This document shows, piece after piece, positions 28,358 through 37,756 of a DNA stretch of 64,000 bases (its first letter is position 1; each line of letters opens with the position of its first letter). The DNA comes from Sphingomonas sp. LY29. Its GTDB lineage: Bacteria > Pseudomonadota > Alphaproteobacteria > Sphingomonadales > Sphingomonadaceae. The DNA lies in NCBI RefSeq assembly GCF_035593985.1, contig NZ_CP141587.1, forward strand, positions 1,672,001 to 1,736,000, given 5' to 3'. Position numbers and translations under genes: made by a program. Under the pieces are notes generated by a model that did no database searches, was not told the DNA's origin, and worked only from the letters and a program-made list of their open reading frames with translations.

Positions 28358-28388
28358 AAATGTCAGTTTTCCACCCTTAGCGGACGTT
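28358..28388. repeat. Dispersed palindromic element, copy 3
   Basis: AAATGTCAG-ttttccaccctta-GCGGACGTT, a degenerate version of the element at 27777, located upstream of the SRPBCC gene. Confidence 0.6.
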
Positions 28389-28556
28389 GCCCCACGTCGC
28401 GGCGAAAGCCTCGACACCAACCCCTCACAACTCGCCGCACCGGCGCGGCCGCCCACCGTTCTGGCTCTTCACCACGGAACGGCTTGCCCCCGCCCTTGTT
28501 CACTCCTTGTCGGCAGCGGCGTTTCCGCTCCTGCCACAGACAAGCGGAGACATATC

Positions 28557-29246
28557 ATGGCGGGAGCCAAATCCGGGTCTGGAAACGACCTGACCACTGG
28601 CCAGCGCGTCGCGATCGGCGCGGGCGCGGCGGCGGCCGTCGCGGGTGCGGCGCTGCTGTTCACCAGGAAATCGGGCGGACCGTCCGACGACAAGCGCATC
28701 AGCGACGCCCCGTCGTGGACGCTTCGCGACACGCCCACGGGCGACAAGGGCGCGCTGATCGGGCGAAGCGTCACGATCAACCTGCCGCGCCGCGAAGTCT
28801 ACGACCGCTGGCGCGACTTCACCCGCTTTCCCGATTTCATGGACAATGTCCGATCGGTCGAGAAGCTGGGCGACCGTCGATCGCGCTGGACGATCGAGGC
28901 GCCGGCGGGAAAGACCGTCGAACTGGTCACCGAGATTATTCACGACGTTCCCGGCGAGCGGATCGCGTGGAAGAGCGTCGAGGGCAGCGAGATCATCACC
29001 GCGGGCCAGGCGATGTTCAGCGACGCCCCTCCTGGCCGCGGTACCGTCGTCCAGCTGGTGATGACCTACGCCCCGCCTGCGGGCGCGATCGGCAAGCTGG
29101 TCGCCAAGCTGTTCCAGCGCGAACCAGCGATCCAGGCGCGCCGCGACCTTCGCCGCTTCAAGCAATTGCTCGAAACCGGCGAAGTCACGGTCAACGCCAG
29201 CCCGTCGGCGCGCAAATCCGAATCCCCCACCGAAGCCCGAATTTAG
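28557..29246 (+). CDS. SRPBCC (START-like) family protein with N-terminal membrane anchor
   Basis: 229 aa. One hydrophobic helix ([19 protein letters not shown], residues 17-35) is followed by an SRPBCC/polyketide-cyclase domain with [20 protein letters not shown] and [15 protein letters not shown]. Members bind hydrophobic ligands; the actual ligand is unknown. ATG 28557 follows AAGCGGAGAC; the frame stays open 93 codons further up without good codon use. It is ten bases from a Zn-alcohol dehydrogenase and probably co-transcribed with it and the SDR gene, an arrangement common in sphingomonads. Confidence 0.85.
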   Translation: MAGAKSGSGNDLTTGQRVAIGAGAAAAVAGAALLFTRKSGGPSDDKRISDAPSWTLRDTPTGDKGALIGRSVTINLPRREVYDRWRDFTRFPDFMDNVRSVEKLGDRRSRWTIEAPAGKTVELVTEIIHDVPGERIAWKSVEGSEIITAGQAMFSDAPPGRGTVVQLVMTYAPPAGAIGKLVAKLFQREPAIQARRDLRRFKQLLETGEVTVNASPSARKSESPTEARI

Positions 29247-29256
29247 GAGCAGACCG

Positions 29257-30480
29257 ATGCGCGCAGTAACCTGGCATGGTCGCCACGACGTCCGCGTCGA
29301 CAGCGTTCCCGACCCCGAAATCGTCAATCCCCGCGATTGCATCATCAAGATCACCTCGACCGCGATCTGCGGGTCCGACCTTCACCTCTACGACGGCTAC
29401 ATCCCCGGCATGCGCGCCGGCGACATCCTGGGCCATGAGAATATGGGCGAAGTGGTCGAGGTCGGCGCTAAGTCCACGCTGAAAAAGGGCCAGCGCGTGG
29501 TGATCCCCTTCACCATTTCGTGCGGGTCGTGCTTCTTCTGCTCGAAGCAGCAATTTTCCGCCTGCGACAACAGCAACCCCGCCGAGACCGCCGACCCGTC
29601 CGAAATCGCTTACGGCCATTCGATGGGCGGTGCGTTCGGCTACGCCCACCTAACCGGCGGCTATGCCGGCGGACAGGCCGAATATCTGCGCGTGCCCTAC
29701 AGCGACGTCGGGCCGATCGTCATCCCCGACGGGCTGGAGGACGACAAGGTCCTGTTCCTGTCCGACATCCTGCCGACCGGCTGGCAGGCCGCGGTCAATT
29801 GCGACATCGAACCCGGCGACACCGTCGCCGTGTGGGGCTGCGGCCCGGTCGGCCTGTTCGCGATCCAGTCGGCCTTCGTGCTCGGCGCGCACCGCGTCAT
29901 CGCGATCGACCATTTCCCGCGCCGGCTTCAGCTCGCCAAGTCGATGGGCGCCGAGATCCTCAATTACGAGGAAGTCGACGTCCGCGACGCGCTCAACGAG
30001 ATGACCGGCGGGATCGGTCCCGACGCGTGCATCGACGCGGTCGGCATGGAAAGCCACGGCATGTCGGTCGACAACATCGCCGACACGATCAAGGCGCACA
30101 CCTACCTCGGCACCGACCGCCCCCACGCGCTACGCCAGGTCATTCTGGCCTGCCGCAAGGGCGGGCGGGTCTCGATTCCCGGCGTCTATGGCGGGATGGC
30201 CGACAAATTCCCGATCGGCGCGCTCATGGAAAAGGGGCTGACCGTGAAATCGGGCCAGACCCACGTCCAGAAATTCGGCCGCAAGCTGCTGGAGATGATT
30301 GGCGAGGGGAAGCTCGACACCACCTTCCTCATTTCGCATCGGTCGAGCCTCGAGGATGCGCCCGACATGTATCGTCACTGGCACGACGAACAGAACGACT
30401 ACACCAAGATCGTCCTCAAGCCCGACATGGCCAAGGGCGATATCAAGACCACGAAGGAACTTGCCGATGTCGACGCGTAA
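29257..30480 (+). CDS. Zinc-dependent alcohol dehydrogenase (formaldehyde-dehydrogenase-like)
   Basis: 407-aa medium-chain dehydrogenase. Catalytic zinc ligands in AICGSDLH and GHENMGEV, structural zinc site in [17 protein letters not shown], and the nucleotide motif [14 protein letters not shown]. Length and the structural-zinc loop fit the class with glutathione-independent formaldehyde dehydrogenase-like enzymes. NAD(P) as cofactor is expected; substrate is not determined. It overlaps the following SDR gene by 14 bases. Confidence 0.9.
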   Translation: MRAVTWHGRHDVRVDSVPDPEIVNPRDCIIKITSTAICGSDLHLYDGYIPGMRAGDILGHENMGEVVEVGAKSTLKKGQRVVIPFTISCGSCFFCSKQQFSACDNSNPAETADPSEIAYGHSMGGAFGYAHLTGGYAGGQAEYLRVPYSDVGPIVIPDGLEDDKVLFLSDILPTGWQAAVNCDIEPGDTVAVWGCGPVGLFAIQSAFVLGAHRVIAIDHFPRRLQLAKSMGAEILNYEEVDVRDALNEMTGGIGPDACIDAVGMESHGMSVDNIADTIKAHTYLGTDRPHALRQVILACRKGGRVSIPGVYGGMADKFPIGALMEKGLTVKSGQTHVQKFGRKLLEMIGEGKLDTTFLISHRSSLEDAPDMYRHWHDEQNDYTKIVLKPDMAKGDIKTTKELADVDA

Positions 30481-31246
30481 ACTTGCAATCGTCACTGGGG
30501 CCTCGACCGGCATCGGGCTCGAAATCGCGAAGCTGGCGGCAAAGGACGGCTACGACCTGCTGGTCGCCGCCGACACGCCGTTCGTCGATGCCGCGGCCGG
30601 GCTCCGCGGACTTGGCGTCGAGGTCGAGCAGGTCGAAGCCGATCTTTCGACCGAGCAGGGCGTTCGCCAACTGCTCGATGCGGTCGGCGGCCGCGCGGTC
30701 GACGTGCTCGTCGCCAATGCGGGGCACGGACTTGGCGGCGCCTTCCTCGACCAGTCGCCGCAGGACTGGCGCCACGTCGTCGACACCAACATCACCGGCA
30801 CGATCCTGCTGGTCCAGGAGATCGCCAGGCAGATGGTCGACCGCGGCGAGGGCAGGATCCTCATCACCGGTTCGATCGCCGGCCATGTCGCGGGCGCCTT
30901 CCACGCGGTCTACAACGGGACCAAGGCGTTCGTGGACAGCTTCGCCGCCGCGCTTGGTAACGAATTGAAGGACAGCGGCGTCACCGTCACCTGCCTCAAG
31001 CCGGGCGCGACCGAGACCGAATTCTTCCGCCGCGCGGGCATGGAGGACACCAAGGTCGGCCAGTCGGACAAGGCCGATCCTGCCGATACCGCCAAGACCG
31101 GCTGGGATGCGGTGCTGAAGGGCGAGCATGCCGTGGTCGACGGGGCGATGAACAAGGCGCAGGTCATCGCGTCGGGCGTCCTGCCGGAATCGGTCACTGC
31201 CGAAATGCACCGCAAGCAAGCCGAACCCGGATCAGGCGACGACTGA
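30467..31246 (+). CDS. Short-chain dehydrogenase/reductase
   Basis: 259-aa SDR with the cofactor motif [15 protein letters not shown] at the N-terminus, NAG in VLVANAGHG, the catalytic Ser in ITGSIAGH and the YNGTK active-site pair (Tyr, Lys). Start ATG 30467 sits inside the last codons of the dehydrogenase, so the two are translationally coupled. Substrate unknown. Confidence 0.9.
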   Translation: MSTRKLAIVTGASTGIGLEIAKLAAKDGYDLLVAADTPFVDAAAGLRGLGVEVEQVEADLSTEQGVRQLLDAVGGRAVDVLVANAGHGLGGAFLDQSPQDWRHVVDTNITGTILLVQEIARQMVDRGEGRILITGSIAGHVAGAFHAVYNGTKAFVDSFAAALGNELKDSGVTVTCLKPGATETEFFRRAGMEDTKVGQSDKADPADTAKTGWDAVLKGEHAVVDGAMNKAQVIASGVLPESVTAEMHRKQAEPGSGDD

Positions 31247-31323
31247 TTTGTTCGCCAGGATCCCGAATTTTTCGTCGCAATAATCGGGTGTAGCCTCCTG
31301 CCACCAACGCAGGAGGCGACTCG

Positions 31324-32091
31324 ATGAAAAGCGTAAGAACGGTAGCGGTAAGCCTGTTGTTCGCGGCGAGTTCGCCGGTCCTTGCCCAGACCCCGCCCGG
31401 GCTCTCCGACCTCATCGGCGCGCGCGCCGCCGGCGCCGAGACCGCCATGCAGTCGCGTGGCTATGTGAATGTCGGTGCGCAGCAGGGCGACGACCGGGTC
31501 TGGACGACGTGGTGGAACGCGCGAACCCGGACCTGCGTCACCGTCTCGACCGTCAACGGCCGCTACGACGCCATCACGACGTCGCCTGCACCCGATTGCC
31601 GGCAGGCGGGAATGCCGACGACGCTGCCGGGATCGCCGGTTCGCCCGATGCCCGTGCCCGGGCAGGACAGCTGGTTCGACCTTGGACTGGTCTGCTACGG
31701 CGAGGGGCAGCAGCCCGCGCTGGCGCGCCGCTATGGCTATCAATGGGATCATCGGCGCGGTCGCTACGTCTACGGCGACCGGACCGAGCTGACGACGCGC
31801 GATTTCGACGCGTCGGTGATGATCCAGTTGTGGGCCGACGGCGGCCGCATTCGCCTTCCCAACCGGCTGGTCCCGCCGATCCATTCGCGCGGCAACGACG
31901 GCTGGTGGGAACTCGACAATGTCTCGCGCGGGCAGAACGAGATCCGCGCTTCCTACCGCCTGAACGGCCTCAACAAGCCGCAGATCCGCATCGATCGGCG
32001 CAGCGGGCGTATCTCGATCCGGGGTGCGGCCGATTATTCGTTCAGCGGCACGTGCGACACGGTCGACAACAACGCGCAGCGACGCTTCTGA
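31324..32091 (+). CDS. Secreted protein of unknown function, 255 aa
   Basis: Signal peptide (SVRTVAVSLLFAASSPVLAQ) and a mature protein rich in Trp, Tyr and Arg, including WTTWWNARTRTCVTV and GYQWDHRRGRYVYG, with four Cys that could form disulfides. I do not recognise the family, though such exported proteins are common in sphingomonads. ATG 31324 follows GGAGGCGACTCG, a good ribosome site. Confidence 0.75.
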   Translation: MKSVRTVAVSLLFAASSPVLAQTPPGLSDLIGARAAGAETAMQSRGYVNVGAQQGDDRVWTTWWNARTRTCVTVSTVNGRYDAITTSPAPDCRQAGMPTTLPGSPVRPMPVPGQDSWFDLGLVCYGEGQQPALARRYGYQWDHRRGRYVYGDRTELTTRDFDASVMIQLWADGGRIRLPNRLVPPIHSRGNDGWWELDNVSRGQNEIRASYRLNGLNKPQIRIDRRSGRISIRGAADYSFSGTCDTVDNNAQRRF

Positions 32092-32161
32092 ACGCTCTCG
32101 ACCACAGGCGGTTCGGCGCGCATCCTGACCGCGCCGAATCGCCTATGTTGGAGCGTACCCC

Positions 32162-32260
32162 ATGATCAGCCTCTGGATCGCAGCGTTGCGATTGCAGGGC
32201 TATCGGCCCGGCACTCGCGAACCGATCGACCGACAGGCCGAGCTCGCGACCGCGAACTAG
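32162..32260 (+). CDS. Possible 32-residue ORF
   Basis: ATG to TAG frame encoding MISLWIAALRLQGYRPGTRE and a further dozen residues. It has no clear ribosome site. It is the only open frame in the 288-base gap between the secreted protein and the inverted repeat. Could be chance. Confidence 0.2.
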   Translation: MISLWIAALRLQGYRPGTREPIDRQAELATAN

Positions 32261-32324
32261 CGCTGTCCTACATGGGCGCCGTCATGCCACAAAAGGCATC
32301 GGCCGGCGGTTCGGACGACATTCG

Positions 32325-32384
32325 CTTAAGTTCGCAAATCGGGCCCGAAAATGCGCCTCACTCCACGAACTTTGCGAACTTAAG
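32325..32384. repeat. 14-bp perfect inverted repeat flanking a short spacer
   Basis: CTTAAGTTCGCAAA at 32325-32338 and its exact complement TTTGCGAACTTAAG at 32371-32384, separated by 32 bases. The right arm covers the stop codon of the cyclophilin gene. AT content of the arms is well above the surrounding DNA and there is no T run, so it is not a standard terminator. Confidence 0.8.
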
Positions 32385-32994
32385 GGGCGACGCGGGTGGC
32401 CTTGGTGATGCGGATCGCGGGGTCGAGCATCTGCCCGACCATCCCCGCCGATCCCTTCGTCGGGGAGACGGGCGAGGCGAGGATCTTCTCCACCACGTCC
32501 ATCCCTTCGACGACATGGCCGAAGGCGGCGAAACCTTGGCCGCTGGCGTCGGCGTCGAAGCCGGGGATGTCGGTGGTGACGATGAAGAATTCGGCCTGTG
32601 CGCTGCCGGGCTTGAGCGCCGCCATCGAGACGGTGCCGCGAACATGCTTGATCCCGGTCTGGCTGGTCGCCTCGTGCGCGATCGGCTTGCCCAGCTTGCG
32701 CGCGTCGGTGGTGATCCCGCCCTGGATCAGCCCGCCCTTGCCGTAGGGCATCGCGCGGTAGAAGCTTTCGCCATCGAGCTTCTTCTTGTCGATATAGTCG
32801 AGGAAGTTGCGCGTGGTAATCGGCGCGCGGCCACGGTCGAGGGCCAGGACGATCCGCCCCGCGGCGGTGTCGAAGCCGACCTTGACCAGATCCTCCTGCG
32901 GCGTCGCGGCGGGCGCGGGGGCAGCCGTCGGTTGGGCGAAGGCGGGAAGGGCGGTCATCGCGACCAGCGCGGCAAGGGCGATTCGAATGCTCAT
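32380..32994 (-). CDS. Peptidyl-prolyl cis-trans isomerase, cyclophilin type (short form)
   Basis: 204-aa periplasmic cyclophilin. A signal peptide (MSIRIALAALVAMTALPAFA) and a short Ala/Pro linker precede the catalytic domain, which shows APITTRNFLDYIDKKKLDG, SFYRAMP and GTVSMAALKPGSAQAEFFI. It helps fold exported proteins. ATG 32994 starts the signal peptide; ATG 33006 is a possible alternative. Divergent from the cta operon, an arrangement seen in related genomes. Confidence 0.88.
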   Translation of the reverse strand: MSIRIALAALVAMTALPAFAQPTAAPAPAATPQEDLVKVGFDTAAGRIVLALDRGRAPITTRNFLDYIDKKKLDGESFYRAMPYGKGGLIQGGITTDARKLGKPIAHEATSQTGIKHVRGTVSMAALKPGSAQAEFFIVTTDIPGFDADASGQGFAAFGHVVEGMDVVEKILASPVSPTKGSAGMVGQMLDPAIRITKATRVAP

Positions 32995-33072
32995 GGGTCC
33001 GATCATAGCGGCCTGACCTGAACCGCCAATGTGCTCTTTTCCTCTGCTCCCCAACACCTTATAGCGCGCCCC

Positions 33073-33984
33073 GTGACCAGCATCCCCATCGCCCGCGACG
33101 ACGGCCTTCCGGCCGACTGGCGCGACCTGTTCGCGCTGACCAAGCCGCGCGTGATGAGCCTTGTCGTCTTTACCGGCCTGTGCGGGCTGCTGGCGGCGCC
33201 GGGGACGGTCCACCCTGTGCTCGGCTTTGCCGCGGTGCTGTGCATCGCGCTCGGCGCGGGCGCGGCCGGCGCGCTCAACCAATGGTATGAAGCCGACCTC
33301 GATTCGAAGATGAAGCGCACTGCGGGCCGCCCGCTTCCGGCCGGGCGAATGACCCGCCAGACCGCGCTCCACTTCGGGGTCGGGCTGTCGATCTTCTCGG
33401 TCATCCTGATGGATCTCGCCGCGAACCACCTCGCCGCCGCGATCCTGCTCGCGTCGATCCTGTTCTACGTCCTCATCTACACCGTCTGGCTGAAGCGCCG
33501 CACCGCGCAGAACATCGTCATCGGCGGCGCCGCCGGCGCCTTCCCGCCGCTGATCGGCTGGGTCGCGGCGACGGGGGAGATTTCGACGCTTCCGGTGCTG
33601 CTGTTCGCGATCATCTTCCTGTGGACGCCGCCGCATTTCTGGGCGCTGTCGCTGTTCGTGAAGACCGATTACGCCAACGCCGGCGTGCCGATGCTCCCCG
33701 TCGTGTCGGGGATCACCACCACCCGCCGCCAGGTCATGCTCTACACGCTGCCGATGGTCGCCGCCGCGATCGCGCCGTGGGCGCTCGGGCTGACCGGGGC
33801 GATCTATGGCGTGGCGTCGGTCGCCCTCAACGCGGTCTTCCTGGCCTTGAGCGCCCGCGTGCTTCTCAACCGCGCGACCGAGCCGGCGGGCATGAAGCCC
33901 GAAAAGCAGTTGTTCGCTTTCTCGATCCTTTATTTGTTCGCGCTGTTCGGCGCGCTCGTCGCTGACCGATGGATATTGGCATGA
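33073..33984 (+). CDS. ctaB: Protoheme IX farnesyltransferase (heme o synthase)
   Basis: Inner-membrane UbiA-type prenyltransferase that adds a farnesyl group to heme b for the cytochrome oxidase. About 303 aa with eight to nine hydrophobic helices. The first Asp-rich motif is in [23 protein letters not shown] 33073 is preferred because the protein then begins just before the first conserved residues (LTKPRVMSL). ATG 33031 would add 14 unusual residues. Overlaps the next small gene by four bases. Confidence 0.93.
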   Translation: MTSIPIARDDGLPADWRDLFALTKPRVMSLVVFTGLCGLLAAPGTVHPVLGFAAVLCIALGAGAAGALNQWYEADLDSKMKRTAGRPLPAGRMTRQTALHFGVGLSIFSVILMDLAANHLAAAILLASILFYVLIYTVWLKRRTAQNIVIGGAAGAFPPLIGWVAATGEISTLPVLLFAIIFLWTPPHFWALSLFVKTDYANAGVPMLPVVSGITTTRRQVMLYTLPMVAAAIAPWALGLTGAIYGVASVALNAVFLALSARVLLNRATEPAGMKPEKQLFAFSILYLFALFGALVADRWILA

Positions 33985-34118
33985 CCCCGACCCCAATCGA
34001 CCAAGATGCAGTCCGCAAGCGCCAGCGAGACCGCGCGCGCGTGATGGCGCTGTTGCTGGGCCTGTTCGTGGTGCTGATGTTCGGCATCACCATCGCCAAG
34101 ATGAGCATCAACCAGTGA
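33981..34118 (+). CDS. CoxF-like micro-protein of the cytochrome oxidase operon
   Basis: 45-aa single-pass membrane protein: a charged N-terminus ([15 protein letters not shown]) and one hydrophobic helix ([16 protein letters not shown]). It lies between ctaB and ctaG with ATGA and GTGA overlaps on both sides, the position and layout of the CoxF family in alphaproteobacteria. Probably assists oxidase assembly. Confidence 0.75.
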   Translation: MTPTPIDQDAVRKRQRDRARVMALLLGLFVVLMFGITIAKMSINQ

Positions 34119-34660
34119 CCACCATCGCCGCGAAGAATCGCACGGTCGGCATCCGCGCCGCGCTGTTCGGGCTGGCGATGCTCGGTCTCGCCTTCGCGTC
34201 GGTGCCGCTCTACCGCGTGTTCTGCGCGGTCACCGGCTTCGGCGGCACGACGATGCGCGCCGATGCCGCACCGGGCGCGGTCGCGGGCGAGATCGGGGTT
34301 CGCTTCGATGCCAACATCGACCCCGCGCTGCCGTGGAAGTTCGAGCCCGAGCAGGGCACGGTCCGCATCCATCCCGGCGCCCGGACCGTGGTCGCCTATC
34401 GCGCCACCAACCTCACCGCGCGCAGCACGTCGGGGGAGGCGACCTTCAACGTCTCGCCTGCGGTCGCCGGCCAATATTTCAGCAAGATCGAGTGTTTCTG
34501 CTTCACCGAGCAGACGCTTCGGCCCGGGCAGAGCGTGAACATGCCCGTGGTCTTCTTCGTCGATCCCAAGCTTCGCACCGACCCCGCGACGCGCGACATC
34601 GACGAAATCACGCTCAGCTACACCTTTTATCCGGTGGAAAATCCCGCTAGCGGCGGCTAG
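34115..34660 (+). CDS. ctaG: Cytochrome c oxidase assembly protein (Cox11)
   Basis: 181 aa, delivers copper to the CuB centre of subunit I. One N-terminal membrane helix (ALFGLAMLGLAFASVPLYRV) precedes the periplasmic beta-sandwich. The copper-binding pair is in KIECFCFTEQ, and a further Cys lies at the membrane border (VFCAVTGFGG). GTG start overlaps the preceding stop. Confidence 0.94.
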   Translation: MTTIAAKNRTVGIRAALFGLAMLGLAFASVPLYRVFCAVTGFGGTTMRADAAPGAVAGEIGVRFDANIDPALPWKFEPEQGTVRIHPGARTVVAYRATNLTARSTSGEATFNVSPAVAGQYFSKIECFCFTEQTLRPGQSVNMPVVFFVDPKLRTDPATRDIDEITLSYTFYPVENPASGG

Positions 34661-34694
34661 AGCGCACACGCGGAAATTTCAGGAATCAGCACCC

Positions 34695-35549
34695 ATGGCG
34701 TCGACCAAGAACCACGATTATCACATCCTACCGCCCGATCAGTGGCCGATCATCGGCTCCTTTTCGGCGCTGGCGCTGACCGGCGGCGGCGTGATGTGGA
34801 TGCACGACAATCCCTATGGCAAGTTCATCACGCTCGCGGGCCTGGCCGGCGTACTGATCACGATGTTCAGTTGGTGGGGCAACGTGATCCGTGAAGGTCG
34901 CGCGGGCGATCATACCCCCGTCGTGCAGCTTCACCTGCGCTACGGAATGATCCTGTTCATCGCGTCCGAAGTGATGTTCTTCGTCGCCTGGTTCTGGGCG
35001 TTCTTCGCAGGCGCGCTGTTCCCCGCGCCGATCGAGATCGTCGACGGAAGCGCGCAGGTCATCGCCGACGCCGCGACTCCCGCCGCGTGGCCGTTCCCGG
35101 GGATCGAGACGATCGACCCGTTCGGGCTTCCGCTGCTCAACACGCTGATCCTGCTGTGCTCGGGCACGACGATCACCTGGGCGCACCATGCGCTGATCCA
35201 CGGCGATCGCGACGGCCTGAAGAAGGGCCTGCTCGCGACCATCGCGCTCGGCCTCGTCTTCACCGCGATCCAGGCCTACGAATATATGCACGCGCCGTTC
35301 GGCTTCGCCGGCAACATGTACAGCGCGACCTTCTTCATGGCGACCGGCTTCCACGGCTTCCACGTGCTGATTGGGACGATCTTCCTGATCATCTGCTACG
35401 TCCGCGCGAAGAAAGGCGACTTCACGCCCAAGGCGCACTTCGGCTTCGAAGCGGCGGCATGGTACTGGCACTTCGTCGACGTGGTGTGGCTGTTCCTGTT
35501 CGTCTCGATCTACGTCTGGGGCGGCTGGGGCGCGCCGGTCCACGGCTGA
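34695..35549 (+). CDS. ctaE: Cytochrome c oxidase subunit III
   Basis: 284-aa integral membrane subunit of the aa3-type oxidase with seven helices. Recognisable family stretches: HDYHILPPDQWP at the N-terminus, FIASEVMFFVAWFWAFF, ATGFHGFHVLIGT with the conserved His, and a C-terminal EAAAWYWHFVDVVWLFLF. The stop and the DUF983 start share a base. Confidence 0.96.
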   Translation: MASTKNHDYHILPPDQWPIIGSFSALALTGGGVMWMHDNPYGKFITLAGLAGVLITMFSWWGNVIREGRAGDHTPVVQLHLRYGMILFIASEVMFFVAWFWAFFAGALFPAPIEIVDGSAQVIADAATPAAWPFPGIETIDPFGLPLLNTLILLCSGTTITWAHHALIHGDRDGLKKGLLATIALGLVFTAIQAYEYMHAPFGFAGNMYSATFFMATGFHGFHVLIGTIFLIICYVRAKKGDFTPKAHFGFEAAAWYWHFVDVVWLFLFVSIYVWGGWGAPVHG

Positions 35550-35941
35550 TGAACGGCGAGGCGCCGGTCACCGGCGCCCACCCGTTCGTCAAGCCGTCGC
35601 TGGCCGCCGCGACGCTTCGTGGGCTGTGCCCACGCTGCGGCGCGCGCACCCTGTTCGACGGCTTCGTCAAGCTGACGCCGAAATGCCGCAACTGCGGGCT
35701 CGACGTGTCGGCCTATAATGTCGGCGACGGTCCCGCCGCCTTCCTGATCCTGATCGTCGGGACGATCGTCGCGGTGTCGGCGATCGTCGTCGACCAGGCG
35801 GCAGGCCCACCGTGGTGGGCTCACCTCGTCTGGATCCCGATCGGCCTCGGCCTGACACTCGGCGGACTCCGCCTCGGCAAGGCCGCTTTGCTTTACCAGG
35901 AAGTCAGCCACCAGGCGCGCGAAGGAAGGCTGGTCGAATGA
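35549..35941 (+). CDS. DUF983 membrane protein
   Basis: 130 aa with a zinc-ribbon-like pair of CxxC motifs (LCPRCGARTLF and KCRNCGLD) followed by two hydrophobic helices. DUF983 proteins regularly occur in alphaproteobacterial oxidase operons and are thought to aid assembly, without a proven role. Coupled by overlap to ctaE and SURF1. Confidence 0.88.
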   Translation: MNGEAPVTGAHPFVKPSLAAATLRGLCPRCGARTLFDGFVKLTPKCRNCGLDVSAYNVGDGPAAFLILIVGTIVAVSAIVVDQAAGPPWWAHLVWIPIGLGLTLGGLRLGKAALLYQEVSHQAREGRLVE

Positions 35942-36537
35942 CTCGCAAATGGCCCATCCTGCCGACGATCATCGTCCTTGCCGCCGTCGCGACGATGGTG
36001 ATGCTCGGCGTGTGGCAGTTGCAGCGCAAGGCGGAGAAGGACGCGCTGCTGGCGACCTACGCCGCCGCGTCGAACCTGCCGCCAATCGGATGGCCGACGA
36101 TCCCGACCGCCGCGCCGCCGCTGTTCCGCTCGGCGACGGGCAATTGTCTTGGCGTGACCGGTTTCCGCACTGCCGCCGGTCAGAATATGTCCGGCGAGCC
36201 CGGCTATGTCGTCATCGCCGACTGCCGCAATGGCGCCGAAGGGCCCGGCATGGCGGTCGAGCTTGGCTGGTCGAAGGATCCCAACGCCGGCCGGGCCTAC
36301 AAGGGTGGGCTGGTCAGCGGTGTCATCGCCCCCGACCGCATCGCGCGGATCCGGCTGGTCGCCGCGTCGCCCGGGCCGGGCCTTTCGCAAAGCGCGCCGC
36401 CGTCACCCGCGTCGATCCCGAACAATCATCTGAGCTATGCGGTGCAGTGGTTCCTGTTCGCCGGGATCGCGCTGGTCATCTACGTGCTCGCGCTGCGCGG
36501 GCGCTGGCGAAAGGAAGCCGGGACGCCGAATGGCTGA
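35938..36537 (+). CDS. SURF1 family cytochrome oxidase biogenesis protein
   Basis: 199 aa, membrane helix at each end (ILPTIIVLAAVATMVMLGVW; WFLFAGIALVIYVLAL) with a periplasmic loop between, the SURF1 layout. The protein is believed to handle heme a for subunit I. The loop is shorter than in mitochondrial SURF1, as usual for this group. ATG 35938 overlaps the DUF983 stop. Confidence 0.9.
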   Translation: MTRKWPILPTIIVLAAVATMVMLGVWQLQRKAEKDALLATYAAASNLPPIGWPTIPTAAPPLFRSATGNCLGVTGFRTAAGQNMSGEPGYVVIADCRNGAEGPGMAVELGWSKDPNAGRAYKGGLVSGVIAPDRIARIRLVAASPGPGLSQSAPPSPASIPNNHLSYAVQWFLFAGIALVIYVLALRGRWRKEAGTPNG

Positions 36538-37756
36538 GCTGACCCGCCTCGCCAACGGCGTGACCGTCGCGATCGACCCGATGGAGGGCGCGCAGTCGGC
36601 CTCGATCGGGCTTTACGCCGCGGTCGGATCGCGCTCCGAACCCGACGGCAAGGGCGGCCTCGCGCATCTGGTCGAGCATATGGTGTTCAAGGGCGCGCGC
36701 GGCCGCGACGCCCGCGCGATCGCCGAAGCGATCGAGGATGTCGGCGGTTCGCTCAACGCCTGGACCGCGCGCGACCAGACGGTGTTCCATGCCCGCACGC
36801 TCGGCCCCGATGTCGGGCTCGCGCTCGAGCTGATCGCCGACCTCGTCCGCGCTCCGCGGCTCGATGCCGACGAGCTTGAGCGCGAGAAACTGGTGATCCT
36901 GTCGGAGCTTGGCGAATGCCTCGACGCGCCCGACGACCTGATCCACGACCATCTGTTTGAAGCCGCTTATGGCCAGCAACCGATCGCGCGCCCGGTGCTT
37001 GGCCGCGAGCCGAGCATCACCGCGATCACGCGCGACGACTGCACCGGCTGGCTGACCGATCAGTACCGTCCCGAGCGGCTGGTCATCTCCGCAGCGGGCA
37101 AGGTCGATCCGTCGCACATCCTGCTGCTCGCCGAAGCGCTGTTCGGCGACCTTGTCGCGGCGCCGCCTCCGCCGATGGCGCCGGCGACGTTCGTCGGCGG
37201 CATCCGCTCCGATCGCAAGACTGCCGAGCAGACGCACCTCGCCTTCGCCGCGCCGGGGCTGGCATCGAACGATCCCGCGGCGCCCGCGCTCGCCCTGTTC
37301 GCGCAGGCGGTCGGCGGCGGCATGTCCTCGCGGCTGTTCCAGGACCTGCGCGAGGAGCGCGGGCTGGCCTATTCGGTCTATGCGTGGACGCAGGGTTTCA
37401 CCGAGACGGGGATCTTCGGGGTCAATCTGTCGACCGACAAGGCACGCGCCGCCGAAGCGATGGCGCTGGCCCGCGATACGGTCGCGCGCGCGGCGGAGGA
37501 ATTGACCGACGCCGAGATCGCCCGCGCCCGCGCGCAGGTCGAGGCGGGGCTGTTGATGAGCCTGGAAACGCCGCAGGGCCGCGCCGATTCGATCGCGCGT
37601 TCGATCGAGATTTTCGGGCGGATCATGAGCCTCGAGGAAATGCTCGCCGAGCTTCGCGGCGTCGATGTCGCCGCCGCCCGCGCCGCAGGGCAAGCGATGC
37701 TGTCGGGCCCGGTCGCGCTCGCGTCGATCGGCGGCAAGCTCGCGCTCGCGGCATGA
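36530..37756 (+). CDS. M16 family zinc protease, single module
   Basis: 408-aa processing-peptidase-like protein without a signal peptide. The inverted zinc motif is HLVEHMVFKG near residue 42, with the third ligand Glu about 77 residues later and a C-terminal half of the same fold. Closest in layout to mitochondrial-processing-peptidase beta-like bacterial enzymes (PqqL/YmxG type). Overlaps the SURF1 stop by eight bases. In many related genomes threonine synthase lies between these two genes; here it is absent. Confidence 0.92.
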   Translation: MAELTRLANGVTVAIDPMEGAQSASIGLYAAVGSRSEPDGKGGLAHLVEHMVFKGARGRDARAIAEAIEDVGGSLNAWTARDQTVFHARTLGPDVGLALELIADLVRAPRLDADELEREKLVILSELGECLDAPDDLIHDHLFEAAYGQQPIARPVLGREPSITAITRDDCTGWLTDQYRPERLVISAAGKVDPSHILLLAEALFGDLVAAPPPPMAPATFVGGIRSDRKTAEQTHLAFAAPGLASNDPAAPALALFAQAVGGGMSSRLFQDLREERGLAYSVYAWTQGFTETGIFGVNLSTDKARAAEAMALARDTVARAAEELTDAEIARARAQVEAGLLMSLETPQGRADSIARSIEIFGRIMSLEEMLAELRGVDVAAARAAGQAMLSGPVALASIGGKLALAA

